A stretch of DNA of 64,000 nucleotides from assembly GCA_947579605.1 (NCBI GenBank), contig OX388318.1:9300001-9364000 (forward strand). Reading direction: 5' to 3'. Source of the DNA: Athripsodes cinereus (lineage: Eukaryota; Arthropoda; Insecta; Trichoptera; Leptoceridae). Position numbers and translations under genes: made by a program. Shown in pieces: positions 35,956-47,945 of the stretch (positions within the stretch are counted from its first letter, which is position 1; each line of letters opens with the position of its first letter). A model generated the notes under the pieces. The model ran no database searches. It worked only from the letters and a program-made list of their open reading frames with translations, and was not told where the DNA came from.

Positions 35956-38010
35956 ACCAATCAAATTATTATAAAGTGTGATGAACCATGATGGTGAAGT
36001 ACCTAGTAGTGGTAGAAGTGTTACAACCTTCTCAAAAATACACAGAACAAAAACTGTATTAGGTATATTTTTTCTGAACTGTACTTAACAAATATAGTGG
36101 CCGATTTCTTGATCTCCAATCACTAATACTGTATTATTGTTGACTTTAATTTAAATTTATTGGATGATCGTAAGAGGGAAAACAGTTCTCATTTAATCCT
36201 AAAAGATACATTTAAAATTTCTCTGAAGCTAACCAAGCATCTTATCTATCTAGAATAAGTAAAATAAATTCATCTCTATACATCTTATTCCTTAAAGTCA
36301 GTTTAAAAAATAAATGAATAATATGTTTCATAACGATTTGTAGAAAAGTACCTTATTTAAAAATAGAAGCCAGATCTTTTTAATCCGATGTTCCAAAGAG
36401 AATAAATTTTGTAAAACCGAAACCCAAACAATATTACACTACTCGAGTAAGCATGTCATAATTCAATATGCATACAGGTATCATATAATGAGTTGTTGTA
36501 ACAAGATTATTTATGAGCGCAGATAGGTAGAGACTGTATGCAGAGTATGCAGTGGTACGTTCATTACTGTATGTCGGAACTTTAAACGAATTTATGATCG
36601 CACCGTTAAATGATAATATTGTTATTATCATCGTATATGATACATCACAAACTGTAATTAAACTCGTAAATACTTTAGTGAAATTCCAAGATTAATTATT
36701 ACATTGTTCTTTATTGACAATAAATTGGAATAACAATATAATCCTGTTCAGAACAAGCTATGTATAAATTTATAAGATATTTAATATTGCAATTTAGGGA
36801 TGAGAATGAACTCACCTCATGATTTTTTTTATCCTGTACAGGACCTGTGTATTTGTAGTGAAACTAGTCTGTTAATAAGCGATTCAGTAATTCATAGAAA
36901 ATTTATTTATTTATGCATTTTTTCTTCAATGCTAGGCGAAGACGATATCCTCCATTTGCACCAATTCAACTATCTATTGAGCTTTTTAACACACTCACAT
37001 CACTGACATAGAAATAGGAACGGCATTCTGTGAAATAAAATTATCAGGACCATTGATAATATTACAAAATGATAAAATAAATACACCGCTAATTTAAACT
37101 ATCTACACATTGTTTTTAAAAAAATGGATTCTTCAGGAGTTTATAAGATTGTAGAGTACAGCCAGTTTCATTCACATCATTAATGTTTAAAATTAATTTC
37201 CCATTCTTTGAGCTCTCTCTCTCTCTGATCCATTCAGACTGACAGTAAATATCTAATACACATTATCTATAAAATACCATGTACCGAGTATTTGTACCTA
37301 GATACTTGTGATAGTGTAATAATATATATAATATGATACAGTTATTATCGTTAGGCTATACTTGGTATAAATATAGGTACTAGCTGTTCCCTGTCGTTCA
37401 TATATACTCATGAAATGTGTTAAACACATTTCTCGCTAATGGCAACACATCGCTTTTAATAAATCCATCACTGAAGTTGGTGGAGAAGGTAGCAATACTA
37501 CTGCTACATTTTGTATCACGCTATCAAATAGGTAGATTTCTAGGCAGTACCTATTGAGATGGATACATTATTAGAGTAAAATACGTTGTACTCATAATGC
37601 AAGGATGGAGCGTCAATTAATTTTCCATCAAGTATTTAACAAACAGAAGCTTTAAAACATTAAGATCATTATTTTTCATGATCAAGAAATAAATATAACT
37701 ATTATCTTTTTATAACTGCGCTATTAATTATAATAAAATTCAATTGGTCGTAAACAGAAGTATCGAATTGGCTTAAATGAGTTTGAAAATAATGATAATT
37801 CAAATAATATTGCTTACCGTTTATTTTCCATACTTCTTCTGCATCGCTTTCCACAATGTTGAAGGTTGTGCCCTGACAATCGTTTTGTTTCAACTACGTG
37901 GTTGATCATAGTTATCCACTCCTCCTGAGAATCTGCAGTCATTATTGACTCGCCCACTGTTGATTATAGATCCATATACATTTTATAAAATAATTTTATA
38001 AATTGCAAAT
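35956..38010. other. AT-rich intronic DNA
   Basis: No gene, RNA or mobile element recognised. Confidence 0.55.
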
Positions 38011-38245
38011 ATAACACACGTTACTCCTATATAAGGCTTAAAAAAGACAAAAGAAAACGTCAGCAAAAGGCAGTGTCCCGTACGGGACTTGAACCCCTAA
38101 CCCTACTTATTCGACATGCCGAAGGCTCCGATATTCTCTCTTATAAATCCTGATAACAGCTTCATGTGTTCAAGTCCTGTCCGCGGCACTACTGAATAAA
38201 GTGACGTTGTCTTTTCTAAGCCTTATGTGGTAGTCTCGTGTGTTA
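38011..38245. mobile_element. Foldback element with tRNA-like T-arm halves
   Basis: About 70-bp imperfect inverted repeats: ATAACACACG...ATAAGGCTTA...AAAAGACAA on the left and its reverse complement on the right (TAAGCCTTATG...CGTGTGTTAA). Each arm ends inward in a tRNA-like box B: GGGGTTCAAGTCCCG read on the minus strand on the left, and GTGTTCAAGTCCTG on the + strand on the right. GCCGAAGGCTCC lies between them. No full cloverleaf can be drawn by eye, so I do not call a tRNA gene. It looks like a small tRNA-derived or SINE-like element arranged as a foldback. Confidence 0.65.
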
Positions 38246-41073
38246 AACTTACAAAATATAAGCTCATGCAATGGTTAATTGTAAAAATAATATCGATAAT
38301 TCTTCCTTGCAGTTCTATCTCGTTTTAAATAATTATACTATATTAAATTTTAGATTTGATTGTTTGTTACAATATTGTTGCCTGAATACTAATTTGGTCG
38401 CAAAATCTGTATATGTCGTCGCTCACGTTTAGCAGCCCAGTTAGTAATTATGTCATAAATTGTCCCTTTTCGTATTTTTTGTAACTTGTTTAAATGCTAC
38501 GTTTGTACATAGGTACCTTTAACGACATTTTATAAAATATCTCTACATATCCTTTTTAAATATTTTTTTTTATTTTTGATATATAATTTATATTATAAAT
38601 CTAAACAGGAAAAATAAAATCAAAGCTTATATTTAAACAATTTTTAGGCGTATATTATTTATAATAAACAAGCAGCATATTGAATTTATCTACCTACAAT
38701 ATTCACATTACGTCACATAATGGTAATTTGAGGAAGTTGTCGGGATTTTCCGGGTGTAAACGTTTTTACTTTGAGATAATAGCTTCTCTCTTTTATCATT
38801 TTTTCAGTAAATATCAGCGTTTATTATTATTTTTATTATTATCCTTTTTGTCCCGGTTTAGGCCTCGTATCTAATTAAGTTTCTCCGTCGCTTCGAGGCA
38901 CAGACGCCAACACATCCTACACAGTATAGAGCCTTTGAGTTAAAGAGATTATTTACAGCAACAACAACAAAAAAAACAGCTTAAATATTTCCCAAAACGT
39001 ATGTACCTACATTAAACCGCAGTGTATGAAAAAATATCTTTTATCATTTAAAGCTTCAAACACAAAGGTTTTAATATCCCTCGTTTAAACCACTCTCAAA
39101 AATAGAAATGATAAAAGGTGGATTACGCTATATTCTTTTTTATAAATCGCAATTTTTGTTGTTACCATTTTATATACGCCACAAATCTTTTTATTTTGTT
39201 GTCTTATCAAAGACAAAATGATAATAGTGATAATTTATTCATAAAGAGGGTGATATTCTCAAACCTCCTCAAAATTATTTGTCGGTTCGTATGTTTGTAA
39301 ATCCTTTTAACGAGCTTAAGCGACAATATTTTGTGAACTGAAATTACACCCTGTATAAAATGACTTCCTAATGTGCATTCAGAGAAAAATTGCATATTTA
39401 ATTCGATAGGTACTTGAAAAATCTATTATGATGCCTTTGTATATTTTTTTATTCAATATATATGTAGTTATTTTAATTTATATTCCTATATGTATGTACA
39501 TACAACATGTTCTATACTCATTACTTATCACTGAAAATGTAGATAATATGTTAGTGAAAGTGCTAGGGGGTTTTGTATTCATCACTGTAAAATACAAACA
39601 GTGTTCGTTTAATTAACGTGCTTTATCATTTTCATGATTGTTCCCTGAATAAGACAAGGTTTGAAAGCTAGTACTACTAAATATAATATATATTAACATA
39701 TTATTCTTCAGCCAATGAATAGCAAGCAACTAGTCATTTACGATAAAATTATACATTTTTTCCTCCACATGCAATATTTTTCAGACACCCCATAATTCCT
39801 AAAAAAAACAATGAATGCATTAAGATAAGGTTGATATTTTTATTCCCTAAATTAACTTGTGTTTATTTTGGATCATGTTTGTTGTGTTTTTCATGTTGTA
39901 AAAGCTGATGTTGTCGTTATTATTTATGAATATAAAAATTCTTTCTAATTACCATAACATAAATTAAGTGAAACAAATATAACATTATATATTTTTGTAT
40001 ATAGTATTTTCTGCGTGGGATGTCATGATCATTTTAGGCATTTCAATAAGTACATAACTGTCTCACTTGATTTAGGTATTGAAGGATAATTTACTTTCGA
40101 TACCAAAACAGTTGTTCAAGAACTTAAGCTTCCAAAACAATGGATCTCTTAGTCTTCCCATGATCTTAATTAGTAAGATTGAGACTTGAAACATAGAAAA
40201 AATCCTGAACATTTTCCTGTGCAGTGATTTGATATGAAAAAACCTAATATATTTTTCTCAAACATAATTTTTTAACGCTTCATTTAAGTTCAATAAAATC
40301 AAATAGCAATTAATGCTGAAAATCGTTTTTATTTATCTTCATCTATAGTTCTAAGATGTATTAAAATTTACCCATAAACAAAATTACTTTTAAGGAAAAT
40401 ACAAAGTTAAAAAATTTAATTACTTGATAACCAAACAGAGCCTTTGTAGCTTGAGAAGATTAACCATTAATAATGATCAAAACTATTTACTAAAATTTCA
40501 ATAAACTACATCGAGTAATTTATAAAGTCTATCTATCAATAAATAAATTAGGTATAACATCAAAAAGGAAAAGCTTGTTTCAAAACATTCTAAAAATAAA
40601 AACTTTTAAATGAATTCTATAAAATAATGGTGTACAGGTTCGGAAAAAATAACGATGTTTTCAAATGAAAACTAAAAATATTAAAATGAAAACCCATTAT
40701 TTTTTAAAAAATGACGTTCAGAAAGATGTTTCACGGGTTAATCGCTAGAGGGCAGTCAATATTGTTATTGTGCGGTGAGGCAACTCCACGAAGTTACCGA
40801 GGCAAAAAATTATATTGCACCCTTGGGGGACAGTGAGTTAAAAACTGCAATGAAGGCGAGTAAATTATGCGAAGAAGATGGAAGGCATGAAGTACATACA
40901 TACCTACATACTTTTTGCATTTTTGGTTTGTGTGATAAAACGGGGGCGCCATTGTCGAATGATTTTACGTTTTTTTTTTATTCATAAATTTAGCAGTACT
41001 ACTCCATTTAAGTCTAGTTTTATAGCACGTTATTACTTCGTGGCATATTTATTTGGAAACATGGTATAAAACA
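38246..41073. other. AT-rich intronic DNA with one GC-richer patch
   Basis: A GC-richer patch at 40735-40950 (ATCGCTAGAGGGCAGTC, TTGGGGGACAGTGAG) has a short open frame with a GTG start only. No acceptor/donor pair or protein family supports an exon. The rest is unremarkable. Confidence 0.5.
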
Positions 41074-41430
41074 TTTTTTTTTTTTTAATTTATTTTATTA
41101 CACTAATAATTTACAAATCTTATACATATTTTCATTGATGCTGCCCAACTAGGTATAACCTGTTCTAGGGCAAACATTTCACAAACATATCAATCATATT
41201 GAAACATATACACAATCACAAAAAGCATTCATCTCCTATATTAACACAATCACATTCATAACAAGAAAAACACTGCTGTAAACTGTCCATACATGAAACA
41301 ACACACAAACAAACCATTTCTCCATTAAAACCAGAAAAAAACAACATATCCCTCAACCACACACATCACAAATCTCACACCACATACTAACACACGTATA
41401 TCACCCCACATAAAACACAAAAACACAATG
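41074..41430 (-). mobile_element. Probable poly(A)-tailed retroelement 3' end
   Basis: On the + strand a run of 13 T is followed by AATTTATTTTATTACACTAA and GATGCTGCCCAACTAGG, then about 250 bases almost free of G. Read on the minus strand it is a G/T-rich segment ending in a poly(A) tail, as in the 3' end of a LINE or SINE. No coding is seen and no target duplication was found. Confidence 0.5.
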
Positions 41431-43210
41431 ATGTAAATGTATTATAAATATTTGTATAAATTATGAAATGTGTAATTACTGTTCATCTATTCGATATCTT
41501 ATTTTCTTGTCTATAGTTAAGTATTTAAGTATTAATCGAACTCCTCAATTTATTTTATTTTTTGGCAAAGAGATAGCTATTACTAAATTAATAATATTCA
41601 GAAAATTACTCACAGTTAGAAAACAGCAGCCATAATGAATTCACTAGTAAAATATAGATAATCAAAAATGCAAAATCATTATTTATTAATAATTAATTCT
41701 AAAAGATATTACTACGAGTATGATATATGCTTCAGTAACTAGGTGTTATAAAAACTGGGTTTTAAATTTGAATTCGTTGTAAAAATAAATGTTGCTCTCT
41801 TTCAGTTCCAAATTCTGTCACCTGTTGAGAAATTTTCGTATCGCCATATCGTTTAAAGAAACAAACTAACGGCTCCAGGAATTTTGTTTACAATTAATTG
41901 AACGTCATTTCTTGTGAGTGATTCTGAATAATATACCAATTTAGTGGTTGAAACACGCAATTCATTCACCTTTTGCTGCATAAATTTAGATCACCAACCT
42001 CGAAAATGCAACAAGAACTTAAGTCTAAACCTCTGCAGTATCCTGTGCATTAAAAATTTTAGTTCCTAGAAGCAATAGGACGAAAAAAAACTGAATAAAC
42101 AGAGCTTAAAAACTGTTTTATTCCATGTAAATTGCTTAGCCTGAATTTGGCACAAATCGTCATTATAAAGGATGTATTACCAGAAACGCAGTAATAAAAA
42201 TGATATCAGATTGTTCGGGAATTTCACATGTTTACTCGCCGGCTGAACTGCTATAAACATTTCTCTACATAAGCCAAATAAGTCTTTATTTTTGATCAAT
42301 AATGATCACACAAAAACTAAACAACTTAAGGTAAACAAAAATCTATCCAGTTACCAAGAGCATAAGTATTAAGCAAGAAACGCAATATTAAAATACCAGC
42401 ATTGTACCTGAAGTATCTGTGTTCAAAAATGTTTAAAACACTTCTTTTAATTCACAAACAAGTATTCTTGAGTAACTGGCAATTATGCCTTATCCTTTTT
42501 GTGTTAATTTTCATTTTTTTCCTCTGCTTCTGGAGTAGAACTTAGTAATTTAACTGATAAAATTGCCGAGCGAAAAAATCTTCAAAGCAATAAAGATAAT
42601 AATGTTTAGTTAGCTTAATTACCACGAGTATTGAACAATTCAAATAAATGAATTGGACAGTAGGGGATAGGGATGAGCTGAGGCAGGGCGAGAGGCGCCC
42701 CTTAAGACATTAAACGTTTTGCTTCATAAAATAATAAGTTCCGAGTGAACTTTCAACTTGGAACACCGGGAATCATCTTAATTAAGAGGATTCTTTAATA
42801 AATTCCTTACGCAGTGGCATCACAGTATATTATTAATTCGCAGTTTTAATAATTGGAAATATTTTTTTTAAGAAAAGATGCGTTTTCACATTTTGCTTAA
42901 TTTTACAAATATAAAGTCTGTTGGGCTACAGTCTCAATCTACATTTTATTTTTTGAATATGCTTATCTCTAGATCCGAATGCCATACTTTTAACATTCAA
43001 GATGAAATTCAAGCGACATTTTGCATAAATTATCATGCACACTTTTTTTAAATGAAAATTTACCCATTTTTCGTACATATGGGTTCGCTTCAACCATTTT
43101 AGTATTTTAAAATGTTTTTGAATATACAAATATGTGCTTAGTATCTTTCGTTAGTAATTACATAAGTATGTTTTACTTTTAACCAAAATAATAAATAATT
43201 TATTTGGCTG
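41431..43210. other. AT-rich intronic DNA
   Basis: No gene seen. A GC-richer patch at 42666-42705 (GAGGCAGGGCGAGAGGCGCC) and a small imperfect hairpin at 42747-42773 stand out but have no assignment. Confidence 0.5.
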
Positions 43211-43432
43211 AGAGGAATGATGCGCGGAGACGTGGAAGTCCGAGGATTAAATGGCAAGATCATTTTAATCAAATCCTTCAGATGGTCATGTGTTGAGCAC
43301 ATTGAACAGAAGAGCATGCATGAGGAATTGTTTGACAGTGACGAAAGCGAAAGATGTATGCAAGGATAGAAGGAAGTGGCGCTCGATCCTTTCTGCCTAC
43401 CCCGCGAGGGAAGCGGCGTAATGGTATGTATG
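43211..43432 (+). mobile_element. LINE fragment, family R, decayed
   Basis: CGGAGACGTGGAAGTCCGAG, AATCAAATCCTTCAG, CGCTCGATCCTTTCTGCCTA and CGGCGTAATGGTATG follow the coding order of 13690-13287. The reading frame is broken. Confidence 0.65.
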
Positions 43433-43959
43433 TATAAATAATTTCATTTATAAAATATTCGTAAACCTACATATTATAAACCTACATCAAAATATCATAC
43501 GATTATTGAGAGTGAAAGAGGTTTAAAAATAGTAGGTAAAGAAAAAATGATATGGAACTAAACATTAATTTCAGCAAACTGTTAAGCCACTGCCTCATTC
43601 CTAATTTTAAATTTACGGAAGTTTTTATATTTAATATCTTCTCAAATAAACTTTGGTTGGGAAGCCAGTGACGCACGGCCTCTAGTATCTTTGTCGAGTT
43701 CCAAAAACTCCTACCCACTGACTAACAAACATCCCACCCAAAGCTTCTTTACGATAAATTAATGAGATATGAAATAATGATCCAAACAAATTTTATTATT
43801 ATTTATAATTATTATCTTGGGAATTAAAAAAAATCAACAAGAATAATATCGTATTTCTTTTTTACTTGAACTTTTAAATTATCCTTAAATAACTGTCTTT
43901 TAAATTAAGTATTAGGAAACAATCCAATTAAAATAATTATTTTAATTGGAAAAGATTAT

Positions 43960-44129
43960 GAGACCGAAAACTGCGTGGCTTGATCACGCGGATAAAATTC
44001 TCAAGGACGGCCGCGTTTTCAGTAAGAGAAGTTTATAAGAAGTTTTATGAATGTGGAGATAGAGCTGTTTGGCTTTCCGCCCTCTTTGTCTACCATACTT
44101 GGAATACGGCGTGAGAGTATAGTATAGTT
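43960..44129 (+). mobile_element. LINE fragment, family R
   Basis: GAGACCGAAAACTGCGTGGC, TTGATCACGCGGATAAAATT, CTCAAGGACGGCCGCGTTTT, then CTACCATACTTGGAATACGG and GTGAGAGTATAGTATAGTT. It reads RPKTAWLDHADKILKDGRV, the same protein end as the 13.5-kb copy, and keeps the TATAG tail. Confidence 0.8.
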
Positions 44130-45284
44130 AAATAATGATAGATTAAAATATTTGTTGTCAACAACTTTGTACTCTTACTTTTTTACACAATACATACTAC
44201 AAAATGTATTTTTTAGGATTTTCTAAGCTTTGCCGAATGTTTTCCAATAGTGTAAATGGCACAGAGCATTCGCCTACGGAAACTGTATACGAAATTCCTT
44301 TGATGTATTTAAATGCCAGCCATGCAATTGAGTGCCAATCGCCTAGTGCCCTAGTCAATCATTCATTCTGGCCAATTCAACTGGTGGTCAAATACAGTAA
44401 TTTTACTCTTCATTATTTATGTTGTAAGTTTGTGCACGCTACAGCCATCTAGTGAAGTACCCTTGAAGCTGTGTTATAAATAAAAGGTTTCATCAATCTA
44501 AGCTAGAGGCGGTAGTAGTATCGTGGGCGGTCAATTATAAACCGAACCATTATTCTTGCCTCAACCAAATATCGAAACAAGTTATTAAAAAGGAAAATTA
44601 GATTACTGTATCAAATTTTTCGACAGTTATATAATTCATTGAATTTTTATAATAGATAAATATATCTCATTTGATCTCTTTATAGATCATCAAAATACCG
44701 AAAGATTTATATTCTATTTTTCTATTTTTACAATATTTACAGGATTACACAGTCAAATACATATTTTATTATGTTAACAAAATATGCATTCAGTATGCAA
44801 ACCAGACATGATCCTAAATTTACCAGAGATGTTTAAGCCTTAAAAAAATTTGATGCATAATAGGTCAGCTTGTTATTAATTATTTGTGTATTTATGAATT
44901 AATAACCATATTACTTTTTGTCGTATTTCTGAAATCATTTTTATGCCAGTCATAATATGTTGCGTGTCAACAGATTGCCCATCATCCTAGTAAATTACAA
45001 AATTTAGGTCAAACCTGATAAAATAGTTACAATATTAATAATACAAAATAATGTTATTAACATAGAATCAATTTAAAACACATAACGAATATACCTACAT
45101 ACAGGTCATATGTTACGTAGGTATATTTTTCATGTTCTTGAATTTTGGTAAACACTTTAATGAATTAATCATATGAAAATTGGCTGTATTTTGACTGCAA
45201 AGTTCATACACCTTACCAAGTTGAAAATCGCGTGACGTCTGGCGGTAATACGTTGCGTGAGTGAGCTTAAGGTTCAGTGTACCA

Positions 45285-45600
45285 CTAGTAGGTATACTAT
45301 AATGGCTTATTCTACAGGTCGGGTAGCCAGCGGACTAACTGCACGTAATAAACATGCAAATTGTCCTCCTCTTCTTGCCAATAGTAAAATAAGACATTCA
45401 GGATAAGCGACATGCCTTATCGCTGAATTGTAGATGTTGATCATCTTACATATATATCTAAAAATAAATTTTTGAAGGAAAGAATAAATGTATCTATCAA
45501 CTATACTCGATGTTTAAGGAACACCTGACTTTTGCAAAACACTCGAAAACATACAGAAGAGAGTGAGAGACATATTCTTTACCGGAAACACCACGGGTTA
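45285..45600 (-). repeat. Dispersed repeat S, long copy
   Basis: GGTATACTATAATGGCTTAT, AGGTCGGGTAGCCAGCGGAC, TAATAAACATGCAAATTGTC, AAGACATTCAGGATAAGCG, CCTTATCGCTGAATTG, ACACTCGAAAACATAC and CTTTACCGGAAACACCACGG follow the inverted S order. Confidence 0.65.
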
Positions 45601-45610
45601 ATGTACCATT

Positions 45611-46307
45611 AGGGCCAATTCTGAATCTTAATGAACTAACTAACTAAAAAGTTGATTAATATTAGTTATTATGTAGTAAGTATTCAGCATTAGTTATGAA
45701 CTATAAACAACTATAAACTCGAGAACCACCAAGTGCAAACGGTAAAATCTATGGGACAAACTAATATTAGTCAGTGATGCCGCAATACAAAATGTTTTTC
45801 ACGTTCCGATTTACACTTCTGGCAACAATTTAATAGTTGTCGCGCGTGAAAATTGTGAAATGTCAGATTTGCCGATATATTTTGGCGTTCGTATTTGCGT
45901 CGGTGGTGGTGTAATTTTACAATTTATACATGCTAAGAGTTGCCCTAAAAATATAAATTTTTACTTTTAATTGAAAAAACAACTTAACACTTCCAAAATA
46001 TAGCAAGATTCTGCGGTAAAATGACAGCAACTAATAATATTCGCACATTAAAAGTCGCGAATAAAATTCTGCCAAATCCAACTTATTTTAGTCGTCGGCT
46101 GTCAACTAAAATTTTATTCTGAATACGAAATCCATAGATTCTCGATATTTATAGTTGTTCTAAGGTGTCAAAATGAACTAATCAACTAAATTAGTACGGA
46201 AAACTGTGAATACGAATTAGAACTAATTATCATGACTTGACTATCTTCTCACACTTAGTTGACTTAGTTAGTGCAACTAAACTATTTTATGATTCAGAAT
46301 TGGCCAT
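45611..46307. mobile_element. MITE, 697 bp, with short TIRs
   Basis: The ends AGGGCCAATTCTGAATC (45611) and, inverted, ATGGCCAATTCTGAATC (ending 46307) match with one difference. ATT lies directly outside both ends (45608-45610 and 46308-46310), a possible 3-bp target duplication. AACTAACT/TTAGTTGACTTAG words cluster inside both ends. No transposase is seen. The superfamily is uncertain. Confidence 0.7.
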
Positions 46308-47285
46308 ATTATGTTACATTTAATCAATCAACGAAAAAAGTATCTTTTAAATGTTTCTTATGTTTACCAAATAAATTATATGTAAACATATGCATCGGAA
46401 CAAATATCTAAAATAGATATATGTTTGCGTCTCAGAAATCTGAAACATGTATATTTTGATTTAAAAAACTGTGGCCGAAAGCATAAAGCCTATTGATTTG
46501 GCTTATTTTTTCCTGCGAATTCAAATTTGTTTAACCTGCAAATTCATATCCTTACTAGGCAATTATGTAACTTGATAAAATATGTATCTACCTTTAAGAT
46601 AAATAATATTCATATTTTTCAAAACGAAGAATAAATTTAGTTGAGGGTTTATACACCCTTAACGTAATCGTGTGACCACAATAGAGTCCAATAAAAGTGA
46701 ACGAATTTTCATTTAAATAAATCTTTGCTTGCACGCTAAATATTGATACATCATAAGAAACTTTTATTGTAGCTGACAGTCTGCTTAGAGTTTTTATTGG
46801 AGCCGTTCTTCATGCGATTGCATCTATCAGAAATTTCTTATTTACTTTGCAAACAAATGTTGAAATATGCAATACAAACTTGTGTATAATGAATTTATTT
46901 CATTGCTTCAGATGTGAATCTATACGTTTGATGTTCGTAAACATTTGTTTTAAAAGGTTTTACGATATTTCAGTCAAAAATTGTCATTGTTATTTACATA
47001 TATATCATCAGCGAAACTGCTGAAAAAGGATTTAATTTTTTTCATACGTAGATAATCAATAAAATTGACATATTTTGTTGACATGAACATTTTTTTTATG
47101 TATAATCCTTATACAAGTAGGTATTTATTATATCTTGTAAATATTTCTACTACTCGTCATATTTTTTTCATGGTGAGCCTTTAAATTAATTAATTATTTT
47201 CTTAAATTTAGCTATTTACTTTTTAATTATAATATTTACTTATTAATTATTACTGTTCCAGATTAGTAATTTATATATTAAGATG
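46308..47285. other. AT-rich intronic DNA
   Basis: Nothing recognised. Confidence 0.55.
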
Positions 47286-47441
47286 CCGACTGGATACGGT
47301 ACGATTTCTCTTACTCAACACATCCCATCCTTGATAATTTGATACACGTGATCGAGCCATGTAGTTCTTGGAAATCCACGTTTCTCATACACACTTTTTC
47401 AAATAAATCAACCCTCTTCGTCATACATGTTGAAACTATTG

Positions 47442-47451
47442 CAACTTATTT
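47442..47451. repeat. 10-bp target-site duplication (left)
   Basis: CAACTTATTT here and again at 47843-47852, directly flanking the nested LINE fragment. Confidence 0.9.
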
Positions 47452-47842
47452 CATCATCATCATCATCGCCCTCAACGCTCCTCTCGGGAGCACAGGGCAG
47501 AAACCAGCCTCCTCCATTCAGAGCGTCTCTGTGCCAATTGCGTCACCTCTTTCCACGACATTCCTTGCGCTCTGATATCGTTGTCATAGGAACGGTGTAT
47601 TGTGAAAGAGGGACGCCCGGGCCGACGGAACCCCTGCGGACGGAAAAACAGTGCTCTTTTTGGCCAACTATCATTAGGCATTCTCAAAACATGTCCCAGC
47701 CAGGACCATCGTCTCTCCTGTATTACGGAGATTACAGGTCTCTGCTGGGTGCGCCGGCGCACAGCATCATTTGTAACATGTTCATACCATTTGACATCCA
47801 AAATCCTTCTAAGACACTTGTTTTCAAAGCTTAGTACCTTAA
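47452..47842 (-). mobile_element. LINE fragment, family J, nested insertion
   Basis: This is the best family-J copy. The minus strand is open from 47801 to 47472 and reads MDVKWYEHVTNDAVRRRTQQ, VISVIQERRWSWLGHVLRMP, GFRRPGRPSF and WRRLVSALCSREER, the tail of a non-LTR reverse transcriptase. The 3' end is a (GATGAT)n-type tail (CATCATCATCATCATC on the + strand). It is 5'-truncated and has a perfect CAACTTATTT duplication at both ends. It sits inside an older family-R fragment, so J moved after R in this locus. Confidence 0.9.
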
Positions 47843-47945
47843 CAACTTATTTACACGCATTCTATCCACAACACGCTTATTCTCCTAATATCCTCATTCT
47901 TCAATCTATCTTGCAACAGTTTCGCACCATTCTTCTCAGGGATTG

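Larger units (their letters stand above)
47286..47945 (-). mobile_element. LINE fragment, family R, split by a family-J insertion
   Basis: The left part (47286-47451) contains TTTCTCTTACTCAACACATC, TGATACACGTGATCGAGCCA and CCTCTTCGTCATAC; the right part (47843-47945) resumes with TTTACACGCATTCTATCCAC, AACACGCTTATTCTC and TAATATCCTCATTCTTCAAT. Together they follow the minus-strand order of the 13.5-kb family-R copy, with the gap filled by 47452-47842. Confidence 0.85.

Noticed and set aside
38060..38195. Possible tRNA genes on either strand.
   Set aside because: Only a T-arm-like box B is convincing on each strand; no acceptor stem, D-arm and anticodon arm could be paired by eye.
40735..40990. 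Possible exon in a GC-richer patch.
   Set aside because: The frame starts only with GTG, no good acceptor/donor pair fits, and the peptide is not recognised.
42747..42773. Small imperfect hairpin as a microRNA precursor.
   Set aside because: The stem is too short and imperfect for a precursor, and nothing supports expression.
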